Assembly (NCBI RefSeq): GCF_004295795.1
Contig: NZ_SEBR01000001.1
Span: 124,001-188,000 of the forward strand
Direction: 5' to 3'
Source: Flavobacterium sp.
GTDB taxonomy: Bacteria; Bacteroidota; Bacteroidia; Flavobacteriales; Flavobacteriaceae
DNA length: 64,000 nt
This document shows positions 1-6,650 of the stretch, one piece after another. Positions within the stretch are counted from its first letter, which is position 1, and each line of letters starts with the position of its first letter. Made by a program: the position numbers and the translations under genes. The notes beneath the pieces are model-generated. The model did not search any database and had not been told where the DNA came from. It worked only from the letters and a program-made list of their open reading frames with translations.

Positions 1-153
1 GAGTAAGATACATACCGCGCAAAATGAGGCCACGATTCCGATAAGTCCTACGAGACTATCGCCTTCGAAGAGATTATTGAAATCTAGGAGCGTGATATTG
101 AAGATGATCAGGACGATCGCGATTACGACCAATATGGAAGTGAAAATTTTCAT
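1..153 (-). CDS. Small membrane protein, 3' end outside window
   Basis: An ATG at 151-153 on the minus strand opens a frame that runs off the left edge after 51 codons. It begins MKIFTSILVVIAIVLIIFN, a strongly hydrophobic segment that fits a transmembrane helix. A short polar stretch (LLDFNNLFEGDS) and a second hydrophobic segment (LVGLIGIVASFCAVCILL) follow. This looks like the start of the small two-helix membrane proteins common in Flavobacteriaceae. I do not recognise a function. It lies just upstream of, and in the same direction as, the MarC gene ending at 203, so the two could be co-transcribed. Confidence 0.6.
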   Translation of the reverse strand, partial: MKIFTSILVVIAIVLIIFNITLLDFNNLFEGDSLVGLIGIVASFCAVCILL

Positions 154-202
154 CTTTGGATTTATATGAATATTTCAAAGGGTGAAATTAGTGAAAAACG
201 TC

Positions 203-778
203 CTACAGGAATAGGCCTTTAACGTTTGCTGCGAATAATTTAACAGCGATCGCAAGCAGGATTACACCGAAGATTTTGCGGATGATTCCGATGCCGTTCA
301 CGCCCAGCCACTTCTCGATTTTACCAGAAGATTTGAGCACGCCGTAAACGATGATGACGTTGATCAAAATGGCGATTATGATGTTGATCTTGTCGTAAGC
401 CGAACGCAGCGACAATATCGTGGTCATCGTTCCTGCGCCCGCGATCAACGGAAATGCAATCGGTACGATCGAGGCCGTACTTGGGTTGTCGTCCTTGTAA
501 AGCCGAATTCCCAAAATCATTTCGAGTGCCATGAAAAACAATACGAAAGCTCCGGCAACGGCAAACGAATTGGCGTCGATTCCGATCAATTTCAGCAAGC
601 CTTCGCCCACAAAAAGGAAAGCGACCATGATAATTGCGGCTACTATTGTAGCTTTTCCAGACTGGATGTGTCCGAGGCGCGAACGCAAATCAACGATCAC
701 GGGAATACTTCCGATCACGTCGATTACCGCGAAAAGTACCATCGTCACAGTGGCTATTTGTTTGAAATCGAGTTGCAT
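203..778 (-). CDS. MarC family integral membrane protein
   Basis: A protein of 191 residues with about six hydrophobic segments, starting MQLDFKQIATVTMVLFAVID. The motif DVIGSIPVIVDL and the later PIAFPLIAGAGTMTT are typical of the MarC/UPF0056 family of inner-membrane proteins, whose transport role is still unclear despite the old multiple-antibiotic-resistance name. The frame stays open upstream to 1777, but that part is antisense to the DUF3109 and kinase genes. The start at 776-778 matches the family's usual N-terminus. The 130 bp to the divergent DUF3109 gene holds the promoters. Family call is firm; function is not known. Confidence 0.9.
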   Translation of the reverse strand: MQLDFKQIATVTMVLFAVIDVIGSIPVIVDLRSRLGHIQSGKATIVAAIIMVAFLFVGEGLLKLIGIDANSFAVAGAFVLFFMALEMILGIRLYKDDNPSTASIVPIAFPLIAGAGTMTTILSLRSAYDKINIIIAILINVIIVYGVLKSSGKIEKWLGVNGIGIIRKIFGVILLAIAVKLFAANVKGLFL

Positions 779-857
779 TGCTGTTTGATTTTTGGAGGTG
801 CAAAAGTAGTTCGGGAATGTGCTTGGGAAACTTAAGGGAACGTTAATTTTCGGGTCT

Positions 858-890
858 TTTGCGAAAGTGCTTATTTTCAAGGTATCTTTG
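858..890 (+). promoter_or_regulatory. Bacteroidota-type promoter for the DUF3109 gene
   Basis: A -7 box TATCTTTG at 883-890 fits TAnnTTTG, and a TTTG at 858-861 sits 21 bases upstream in the -33 position. The start codon follows at 911. Confidence 0.65.
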
Positions 891-910
891 CGCACTTTTT
901 CCACTTTAAA

Positions 911-1498
911 ATGTTCCAACTCGGTAAAACCATAGTATCCGAAGCCATTCTTGAAAATGAGTTCGTGTGCAATCTGTCGGCCTGTCATGGCGCTTGCTGC
1001 GTGGGCGGAGACGCGGGCGCACCTTTGCTCGAGGAAGAACTTGCGATCATGGACGGAATTTACGACAAGGTAAAACCGTTTTTGCGTCCGGAGGGAATCG
1101 CGGCAATCGAGCAACAAGGGAAATGGATTATCGGAACAGACGGCACTTTGGAAACGCCGCTGATCGACGACAAAGATTGCGCCTACGTGATTTTTGACGG
1201 AAAGACCGCGCTTTGCGGAATAGAACAAGCGTACAACCAAGGTCTGATCGACTGGAAAAAACCGGTTTCCTGTCATTTGTATCCGATTCGCGTCAAGGAT
1301 TTTTCTGAGTTCGCGGCTGTCAATTATGACGAATGGGACATTTGCGATCCGGCTTGCGCACTTGGCAAAGAACTCGAGGTTCCGGTTTACAAATTCGTCA
1401 AGGAAGCGCTCGTGAGACGTTTTGGCGAAGATTGGTACATGGAGCTCGAGAAAATCGCATCTGACCTCAAAGACAATCCGAATCCGCGAAGACGGTAG
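911..1498 (+). CDS. DUF3109 family cysteine-rich protein
   Basis: A 195-residue soluble protein. It has a cysteine cluster near the N-terminus (C20, C25, C29, C30 in VCNLSACHGACC), more cysteines in ALCGIEQ and PVSCHLYPIRV, and a last pair in CDPACALG. This pattern marks the DUF3109/YkgJ-like group, thought to bind zinc or an Fe-S cluster. The protein is full length. It has its own promoter (858-890) and is followed in the same direction by the sensor kinase, which has a separate promoter. No enzymatic role is known; metal binding is inferred from the conserved cysteines. Confidence 0.88.
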   Translation: MFQLGKTIVSEAILENEFVCNLSACHGACCVGGDAGAPLLEEELAIMDGIYDKVKPFLRPEGIAAIEQQGKWIIGTDGTLETPLIDDKDCAYVIFDGKTALCGIEQAYNQGLIDWKKPVSCHLYPIRVKDFSEFAAVNYDEWDICDPACALGKELEVPVYKFVKEALVRRFGEDWYMELEKIASDLKDNPNPRRR

Positions 1499-1533
1499 AA
1501 ATCCTGCCAAAAATATTCGGCGACAGTTTTCGT

Positions 1534-1541
1534 TATCTTTG
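1534..1541 (+). promoter_or_regulatory. -7 promoter box before the sensor kinase
   Basis: TATCTTTG fits the Bacteroidota TAnnTTTG -7 element, 23 bases before the kinase start codon. I see no clear -33 TTTG, so the call rests on the -7 box and position. Confidence 0.45.
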
Positions 1542-1564
1542 GACTTCAACGAAAATTCCACTTT

Positions 1565-2710
1565 ATGCAATTTAACGAGAGACGAAGCCTGAGTCAATGG
1601 ATCATCATTGGCGTTTCGTTTATTTTTGTGCTGATCGTTCTTTATCAGACGTATTCTTACTTCCGAATATTCAAAGAGGAGGAATTGGCAAAAATGGAAC
1701 TTTGGGCAGAAAGTCTCAAGACACTGAATAACGCCGACGAGTTTACCGATGTGGAACTTCCGAGCCAGATCCTGCAAAGAAATACGACGATCCCGATCAT
1801 TATGACAGAGAAAGATTCGATCGTAAACGTGAGGAACATCGACACCGTCGAGGCCAAAAATCCCGAAAAACTGCGAGAATATCTGGAGCAGTTCAAGAAA
1901 GAAAATGCTCCGATCAAAGTCGAGATTTCAACCGGACAAGTGCAATATGCCTGGTACGGAAACTCCGAGCGTATCGTAAAACTCAAATATTACCCAATTG
2001 CGCTTTTGCTCGTTTCAGTCATGTTCATCGCGATGGTAATCACATATTATCGCTCGAGTAAGTTGGAAAGTCAGAGCAAACTTTGGGCGGGAATGGCAAA
2101 GGAAACCGCGCATCAAATTGGGACGCCGTTGTCTTCGCTTTTCGGATGGATCGAAATCATGAAAGCCGATGACGTGGACGAATTGACGGTAACCGAAATC
2201 GAGAAAGACGTGGTACGACTGCAAACGATCGCCGACCGATTCTCGAAAATCGGGTCAGAACCTTCGCTTGAAACCCGCGATATCATTGCCGAAACCCGAG
2301 AATCATACGAATATCTCAAATCGCGTTTCACCAACATCGAGTTCTCGTTCAAAGCGCCGGAACATTCCGTGATGATTTCCATAAACCCGACTTTGCACAG
2401 TTGGACAATCGAAAATCTCGTCAAAAATGCGATCGACGCCATGAAAGGCCGCGGAAAACTCGACGTTAGGATTTCCGAAGACGCGAAGCACATCAAGATC
2501 CAGGTTTGCGATTCGGGCAAAGGCATCGCCAAAAGTCAGTTCAAGAAAGTTTTCGAACCCGGATTCACGACCAAAAAGCGCGGTTGGGGTTTGGGCTTGT
2601 CGCTCACCAAACGCATCGTCGAGGATTACCACAAAGGACGCATCAAGGTTTTGAGTTCAGAGATCAATCGCGGCACGATCATGCAGGCGAGCTTTCCGAA
2701 AACCGTTTGA
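1565..2710 (+). CDS. Membrane sensor histidine kinase, orphan
   Basis: A 381-residue kinase. A transmembrane helix at about 11-32 and another at about 143-161 enclose a small extracytoplasmic sensor domain of roughly 110 residues. The phosphoacceptor is H183 in AHQIGTPLSS, a form of the H box common in Bacteroidota. The ATPase domain has the N box ENLVKNAIDAM, G1 DSGKGIA and G2 GWGLGLSL. No response regulator gene is nearby on either strand, so it is an orphan kinase here. The downstream gene is convergent and separated by a shared terminator. Kinase identity is certain; the signal is unknown. Confidence 0.93.
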   Translation: MQFNERRSLSQWIIIGVSFIFVLIVLYQTYSYFRIFKEEELAKMELWAESLKTLNNADEFTDVELPSQILQRNTTIPIIMTEKDSIVNVRNIDTVEAKNPEKLREYLEQFKKENAPIKVEISTGQVQYAWYGNSERIVKLKYYPIALLLVSVMFIAMVITYYRSSKLESQSKLWAGMAKETAHQIGTPLSSLFGWIEIMKADDVDELTVTEIEKDVVRLQTIADRFSKIGSEPSLETRDIIAETRESYEYLKSRFTNIEFSFKAPEHSVMISINPTLHSWTIENLVKNAIDAMKGRGKLDVRISEDAKHIKIQVCDSGKGIAKSQFKKVFEPGFTTKKRGWGLGLSLTKRIVEDYHKGRIKVLSSEINRGTIMQASFPKTV

Positions 2711-2715
2711 AGAAA

Positions 2716-2753
2716 GTAGCAGTTGCAGCGGCAGAAGCAGTATCGTGCAGAAA
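2716..2753 (+). repeat. GCAGTn short repeat array, copy 1
   Basis: Directly after the kinase stop codon the sequence reads GTAGCAGTTGCAGCGGCAGA and continues with AGCAGT and TGCAGAA: five GCAG units about six bases apart. The same motif recurs at 22375-22480 and 31590-31615. Confidence 0.55.
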
Positions 2754-2763
2754 CTTTATCGCA

Positions 2764-2796
2764 TAAAAAAACCGTCAGTTGAGACGGTTTTTTGTT
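2764..2796. terminator. Bidirectional terminator between kinase and HIT genes
   Basis: AAAACCGTC and GACGGTTTT form a perfect stem with a short loop. An A run lies on one side and a T run on the other, so it can end transcription of both convergent genes. Confidence 0.85.
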
Positions 2797-2813
2797 TGTC
2801 TGATATTTCGGTT

Positions 2814-3209
2814 TTACTCAGTCAGCAGTTTTTCGCGAACGTCTTTTACGACTTGCTCGAATTCTTCTGGTGTGAGTTTCACTTTTTGCTCGAAACGCAT
2901 TTCGTCCATGTGGTTCAAAGGAATCAGGTGAACGTGGGCGTGAGGCACTTCGAGTCCTATCACTGCCATTCCGACGCGTTTACAGTCGACGGCGCTCTCT
3001 AAAGCTTTGGCGACGCGTCTCGAGAATTTCATCAAACCCAGAAATTCGTCTGAATCCAAATCGAAAATCTTGTCGACTTCTTTCTTCGGGATACAAAGCG
3101 TGTGGCCTTTCGCATTCGGATTGATATCCAGAAACGCCAGGTAATTCTCGTCTTCGGTGATTTTATAGGCCGGAAGTTCTCCGTTTATGATTTTGGTGAA
3201 AATGGACAT
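2814..3209 (-). CDS. HIT family nucleotide-binding hydrolase
   Basis: A 131-residue protein starting MSIFTKIINGELPAYKITED, the classic HIT start. The histidine triad HAHVHLIPL is intact near residue 95. HIT proteins of this Hint/HinT type hydrolyse nucleoside phosphoramidates or adenylated substrates in the cytoplasm. The gene follows greA in the same direction with a 56-base gap, a pairing often seen in Flavobacteriia, and ends at the shared terminator. The physiological substrate cannot be told from sequence. Confidence 0.93.
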   Translation of the reverse strand: MSIFTKIINGELPAYKITEDENYLAFLDINPNAKGHTLCIPKKEVDKIFDLDSDEFLGLMKFSRRVAKALESAVDCKRVGMAVIGLEVPHAHVHLIPLNHMDEMRFEQKVKLTPEEFEQVVKDVREKLLTE

Positions 3210-3265
3210 GTAAGGTGAAATTTGGGAATTTTAATTGTTTTAGGCCGAACGTTCGGATTTTGAAA

Positions 3266-3742
3266 TCAGTCTCTCGAAAGCTCGAGAATCTCGAAGTTCA
3301 GCTTTCCGTTCGGAACGGTGATTTCTGCGACGTCGCCCACAGATTTTCCAAGCAAACCTTTTCCAATGGGAGAAGTTACCGAGATTTTTCCGGCTTTTAG
3401 ATCGGCTTCACTTTCGGCGACCAAGGTGTAAGTCATCTCCATTTTGTTGGCCAAATTGCGGATTTTCACTTTCGACAAAACCAAAGCCTTCGAAGTGTCG
3501 AGCTGCGATTCGTCGATAAGACGTGCGTTTCCGTGCAGTTCCTCGAGTTTGGCGATTCGCATTTCCAGCAAACCCTGTGCTTCTTTCGCTGCGTCATATT
3601 CTGCATTTTCCGACAAATCGCCTTTATCGCGAGCGTCGGCTATATCTTGGGATGCTTTCGGGCGCATCACGTTTTTCAGGTGGTCAAGTTCCTCGCGCAG
3701 CTTTTTCAATCCGTCTGCGGTATAATACGATACTGTACTCAT
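3266..3742 (-). CDS. greA: Transcription elongation factor GreA
   Basis: A 158-residue protein with an N-terminal coiled coil (LKKLREELDHLKNVMRP, then DLSENAEYDAAKEAQ) carrying the acidic tip that enters the RNA polymerase secondary channel, and a C-terminal FKBP-like domain ending SPIGKGLLGKSVGD..ITVPNG. It rescues backtracked polymerase by stimulating transcript cleavage. The frame is open upstream to 3904, but the family starts at MSTVSYYTADGLK, so I place the start at 3740-3742. The leader carries a promoter box and a hairpin (see 3808-3846). Confidence 0.95.
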   Translation of the reverse strand: MSTVSYYTADGLKKLREELDHLKNVMRPKASQDIADARDKGDLSENAEYDAAKEAQGLLEMRIAKLEELHGNARLIDESQLDTSKALVLSKVKIRNLANKMEMTYTLVAESEADLKAGKISVTSPIGKGLLGKSVGDVAEITVPNGKLNFEILELSRD

Positions 3743-3807
3743 AATTTTTTCATTAAAATCTATCATTTGCCGACGATTCTGTCGACTTCTACCTCTATAA
3801 AAACAGA

Positions 3808-3846
3808 AAAAATCCCACTTCCGCAGGATTTCTTTATACAAAGATA
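3808..3846 (-). promoter_or_regulatory. greA leader: promoter box followed by attenuator-like hairpin
   Basis: Read on the minus strand, TATCTTTG (3839-3846) fits the -7 element. It is followed by a hairpin pairing AAATCC with GGATTT and then a T run, about 70 bases before the greA start. The hairpin with T tract looks like an intrinsic terminator inside the leader, so it could attenuate greA. Confidence 0.4.
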
Positions 3847-3906
3847 AAAGTTTCGCCGTTATGTGTTTTTGGGCATCGGCTAATAATATGTTAACCGGGC
3901 ACAATC

Positions 3907-3929
3907 CAAATTTAAATAATTTAAATTTG
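3907..3929. promoter_or_regulatory. Palindromic divergent promoter
   Basis: A near-perfect 23-base palindrome (CAAATTTAAAT..ATTTAAATTTG) presents a TAAATTTG -7 box on each strand, pointing outward to greA and to the lipoprotein gene at 3958. The rightward box leaves a leader of about 25 bases. Confidence 0.45.
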
Positions 3930-3957
3930 CGGGCATCATTTTTTGTAAAAATTTAAA

Positions 3958-4371
3958 ATGAAAAGACTTCTTCCACTTTTACTGCTGCTATTCGTTTTCG
4001 GATGCGACGACGACAATTTCAACAACAACAATCCGAATATCCCAAGCTATAACTTTTCGGTCGACCTGAACCTGAGCCTTCCGGGTTACAACTCGCTGAA
4101 TTATCCAGGCAATGGCATTTACCTTGGCGGATATGGTGCAAGAGGTATTTTCGTGTTTTACACAGGAAGCGGATATGTCGCCTATGACGCGGCTTGTCCA
4201 AATCAACCGATCACGGCGTGTTCAACGATGCAACTTCAGGGAATCGTGGCCGTTTGCCCTTGCGACGACGTCGAGTACAATATTTACACAGGCCAGGCTT
4301 CGGGTCAACGTTACCCTATGAAACCTTATCGCGTGCAAACCGGTCCGGGTTACGTGCGGGTTTACAACTAA
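3958..4371 (+). CDS. Lipoprotein with degenerate Rieske-like motif
   Basis: A 137-residue lipoprotein. The signal peptide MKRLLPLLLLLFVFGC ends at lipobox Cys16 and is followed by an acidic, Asn-rich linker (DDDNFNNNNPN). The C-terminal half resembles a Rieske ferredoxin cluster site: C80-P-N82 stands where C-x-H is expected, and C100-P-C102-D103 where C-P-C-H is expected. Both histidine ligands are replaced, so a normal 2Fe-2S Rieske cluster is unlikely, although the Cys residues remain. It shares four bases with the convergent GH92 gene at the stop codons. The Rieske comparison is my inference from motif spacing. Confidence 0.8.
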   Translation: MKRLLPLLLLLFVFGCDDDNFNNNNPNIPSYNFSVDLNLSLPGYNSLNYPGNGIYLGGYGARGIFVFYTGSGYVAYDAACPNQPITACSTMQLQGIVAVCPCDDVEYNIYTGQASGQRYPMKPYRVQTGPGYVRVYN

Positions 4372-6650
4372 TTTTTTTCGTCAGACAAAGAGTAAGGCGC
4401 GTCAAGGTCAGATGTGCCTTTTTTTGTATTCGGAACTTTCGCCATCTCGAACCTGATCTCGATTCCCTGAAGCATTTCGTCGTGTTTCAGATAGTTTTCA
4501 GTAAATGTTCTGCCGTTTTTGGTCGCTGAGTTTACGTAGCGGTTTTCGTCTGAATTCGCTTCCGCGGATATACTGATCTTCTTTCCGTTTTCGAGCGAAA
4601 TTTCTGCTTTTTTGAACAGCGGCGCGCCCAAAACGTATTGGTTCGAAGCCGGAGTCACCGGATAGAAGCCAAGTGCCGAAAACACGTACCAGGCCGAGGT
4701 TTGTCCGTTGTCTTCGTCTCCGCAATATCCGTCAGGCGTCGGCAAGTACATTCGGTTTATGATCTCGCGCACCCAATATTGCGTTTTCCACGGTTTTGCC
4801 GCGTAGTTGTACAAATACGGCATGTGTTGTATCGGTTGGTTTCCGTGTGCATATTGTCCCATATTGGCAACCTGCATTTCGCGGATCTCGTGGATTGTTC
4901 CGCCGTAATAAGTGTCGTCGAATATCGGTGCAAGCGAAAACACCGAATCGAGTTTCATCGCGAATTTTTCCTTTCCGCCCATCAAGTCGGATAGACCTTT
5001 TATGTCATGAAAAACGCACCATGTGTAATGCCACGAATTGCCTTCGGTGAACGCATCGCCCCATTTGAAAGGGTTGAACGGCGACTGGAATTTTCCGTCC
5101 TTGTTCTTTCCTCGCATCAAACCTGAACTTTTGTCGAACAGATTCTTGTAGTTCAAACTGCGCTTCCGGTACAATTCGATTTCCTTTTTGGGCTTTTTCA
5201 GCAATTTCGCCAATTGGTAAATCGCAAAATCGTCGTAAGCATATTCAATCGTTCGGGCCGCGTTTTCGTTGATTTTGACGTCATACGGAACATAGCCCAA
5301 AGTTGTGTAATATTGCGATCCGGCCCGTCCAACGGCTTCCAACGGACCTTGAGCGTTCGCGCCTTTAAGCAATGCTTGGTACAAAGTTTCGATGTCGTAC
5401 CCGCGAAGGCCTTTCAGATAAGCTTCAGAAACGATAGACGCCGAATTGTTCCCGACCATGATATCGCGATAGCCCGGACTTGCCCATTCCGGAAGCCATC
5501 CGCCTTCTTTGTAAGCGTTTGCCAAGCCTTCCTGCATTTTGGAGCCCATTTCGGGATAAACGAGATTCACGAACGGGAAGAGCGCTCGGAAAGTGTCCCA
5601 AAATCCGGTATCGGTAAACATATAACCTGGCAAAACTTTCCCGTTGTAAGGACTGTAATGGATCGGATTTCCTTGTTTGTCGAACTCGTAAAACTTGCGC
5701 GGAAACAGCGTACTTCTGTACAGGCACGAGTAGAATGTCCGCATCTGATCGATCGTTCCGCCAGCGACCTTGACTTTTCCCAAAACTTCGTTCCAGCGGT
5801 TTTTTCCTTGCGATTTCACGCCGTCAAACGTTTTGCCCGAAACTTCGTTGAGGTTCAATTCGGCTTGTTCCTGGCTGATGAATGACGATGCGACGCGCGC
5901 AATCAACTGTTCGCCTTCGCCAATCCTGAAACTCAAGACCGCTCCGGTGTGGTCGGCTTGGATTTCAGTAGTTCCCGACGAAAAAACGTCTCCCGAAAAA
6001 GTGCCCGAACGCTCGAATTTCCTATCGAATTTGATTACGAAATAGTTTTTGAAATTGGCCGGAACGCCGCCCGAATTCTTGGTCGTGTAACCGACGATCT
6101 TATTTTCGGAAGCGATGATTTTTACATAGGAACCTTTGTCGAAGGCGTCGATAAGCACGTTGGCCGAATCGGTTTTTTTGAACGAGAATCTGAAAATCGC
6201 GGCTCTTTCTGTTGGAGCGATTTCTGTCGTCATGTCATAATCGGCGAGGTAAACGCTATAGTAATACGGTTTGGCGACTTCGGCTTTGTGTGAGAAAAAG
6301 CTCGCGCGGTCGTCTTCTTTCACCTTGATTTTTCCTATGGTCGGCATGATCGAGAATTGTCCGTAATCGTTCATCCAAGGCGATGGCTGATGCGTCTGTT
6401 TGAACCCGCGGATTTTCATATCGGTATAACCATACATCCAACCGTGGCCCATTTTATTGGTTTGAGGCGACCAAAAATTCATTCCCCAAGGCATCGCGAT
6501 CGCCGGATACGTGTTTCCGTTCGAAAATCCCGGATTCGATTGCGTTCCGATCAAAGGATTCGCCCAATCGGCATAATCGGAAATTTCGTCAACCATTTGC
6601 GCCTTTGTCAGGAAAGGCAATAGCAACAGCAGAAGTAGGCGTTTGGTCAT
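4368..6650 (-). CDS. GH92 family alpha-mannosidase, copy A
   Basis: A 760-residue secreted enzyme with signal peptide MTKRLLLLLLLPFLTKAQ. Hallmarks of glycoside hydrolase family 92 run through it: NPLIGTQSN near the N-terminus, SLWDT-type motif TGFWDTFRALFP, EGNSWHYTWCVFHD (catalytic-acid region), HGNQPIQHMPYLY and the acidic GDEDNGQTSAWYVFSALGFYP. GH92 enzymes are calcium-dependent exo-alpha-mannosidases that trim host or yeast N-glycans and mannans in the periplasm or at the surface. It is translationally coupled to the upstream copy B, whose stop shares one base with this start. No SusC/SusD pair or sulfatase lies nearby. The exact linkage specificity cannot be read. Confidence 0.92.
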   Translation of the reverse strand: MTKRLLLLLLLPFLTKAQMVDEISDYADWANPLIGTQSNPGFSNGNTYPAIAMPWGMNFWSPQTNKMGHGWMYGYTDMKIRGFKQTHQPSPWMNDYGQFSIMPTIGKIKVKEDDRASFFSHKAEVAKPYYYSVYLADYDMTTEIAPTERAAIFRFSFKKTDSANVLIDAFDKGSYVKIIASENKIVGYTTKNSGGVPANFKNYFVIKFDRKFERSGTFSGDVFSSGTTEIQADHTGAVLSFRIGEGEQLIARVASSFISQEQAELNLNEVSGKTFDGVKSQGKNRWNEVLGKVKVAGGTIDQMRTFYSCLYRSTLFPRKFYEFDKQGNPIHYSPYNGKVLPGYMFTDTGFWDTFRALFPFVNLVYPEMGSKMQEGLANAYKEGGWLPEWASPGYRDIMVGNNSASIVSEAYLKGLRGYDIETLYQALLKGANAQGPLEAVGRAGSQYYTTLGYVPYDVKINENAARTIEYAYDDFAIYQLAKLLKKPKKEIELYRKRSLNYKNLFDKSSGLMRGKNKDGKFQSPFNPFKWGDAFTEGNSWHYTWCVFHDIKGLSDLMGGKEKFAMKLDSVFSLAPIFDDTYYGGTIHEIREMQVANMGQYAHGNQPIQHMPYLYNYAAKPWKTQYWVREIINRMYLPTPDGYCGDEDNGQTSAWYVFSALGFYPVTPASNQYVLGAPLFKKAEISLENGKKISISAEANSDENRYVNSATKNGRTFTENYLKHDEMLQGIEIRFEMAKVPNTKKGTSDLDAPYSLSDEKN
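4394..4426 (+). terminator. Terminator of the Rieske-like lipoprotein, inside the GH92 coding end
   Basis: AAGGCGCGTC pairs with GATGTGCCTT through ten positions including G-U pairs, followed by seven T. It serves the rightward gene but lies inside the last codons of the leftward GH92 gene. Confidence 0.6.

Noticed and set aside
779..1777. Upstream part of the long minus-strand frame that contains MarC
   Set aside because: It is antisense to the DUF3109 and kinase genes, has no family resemblance, and MarC proteins start at 776-778.
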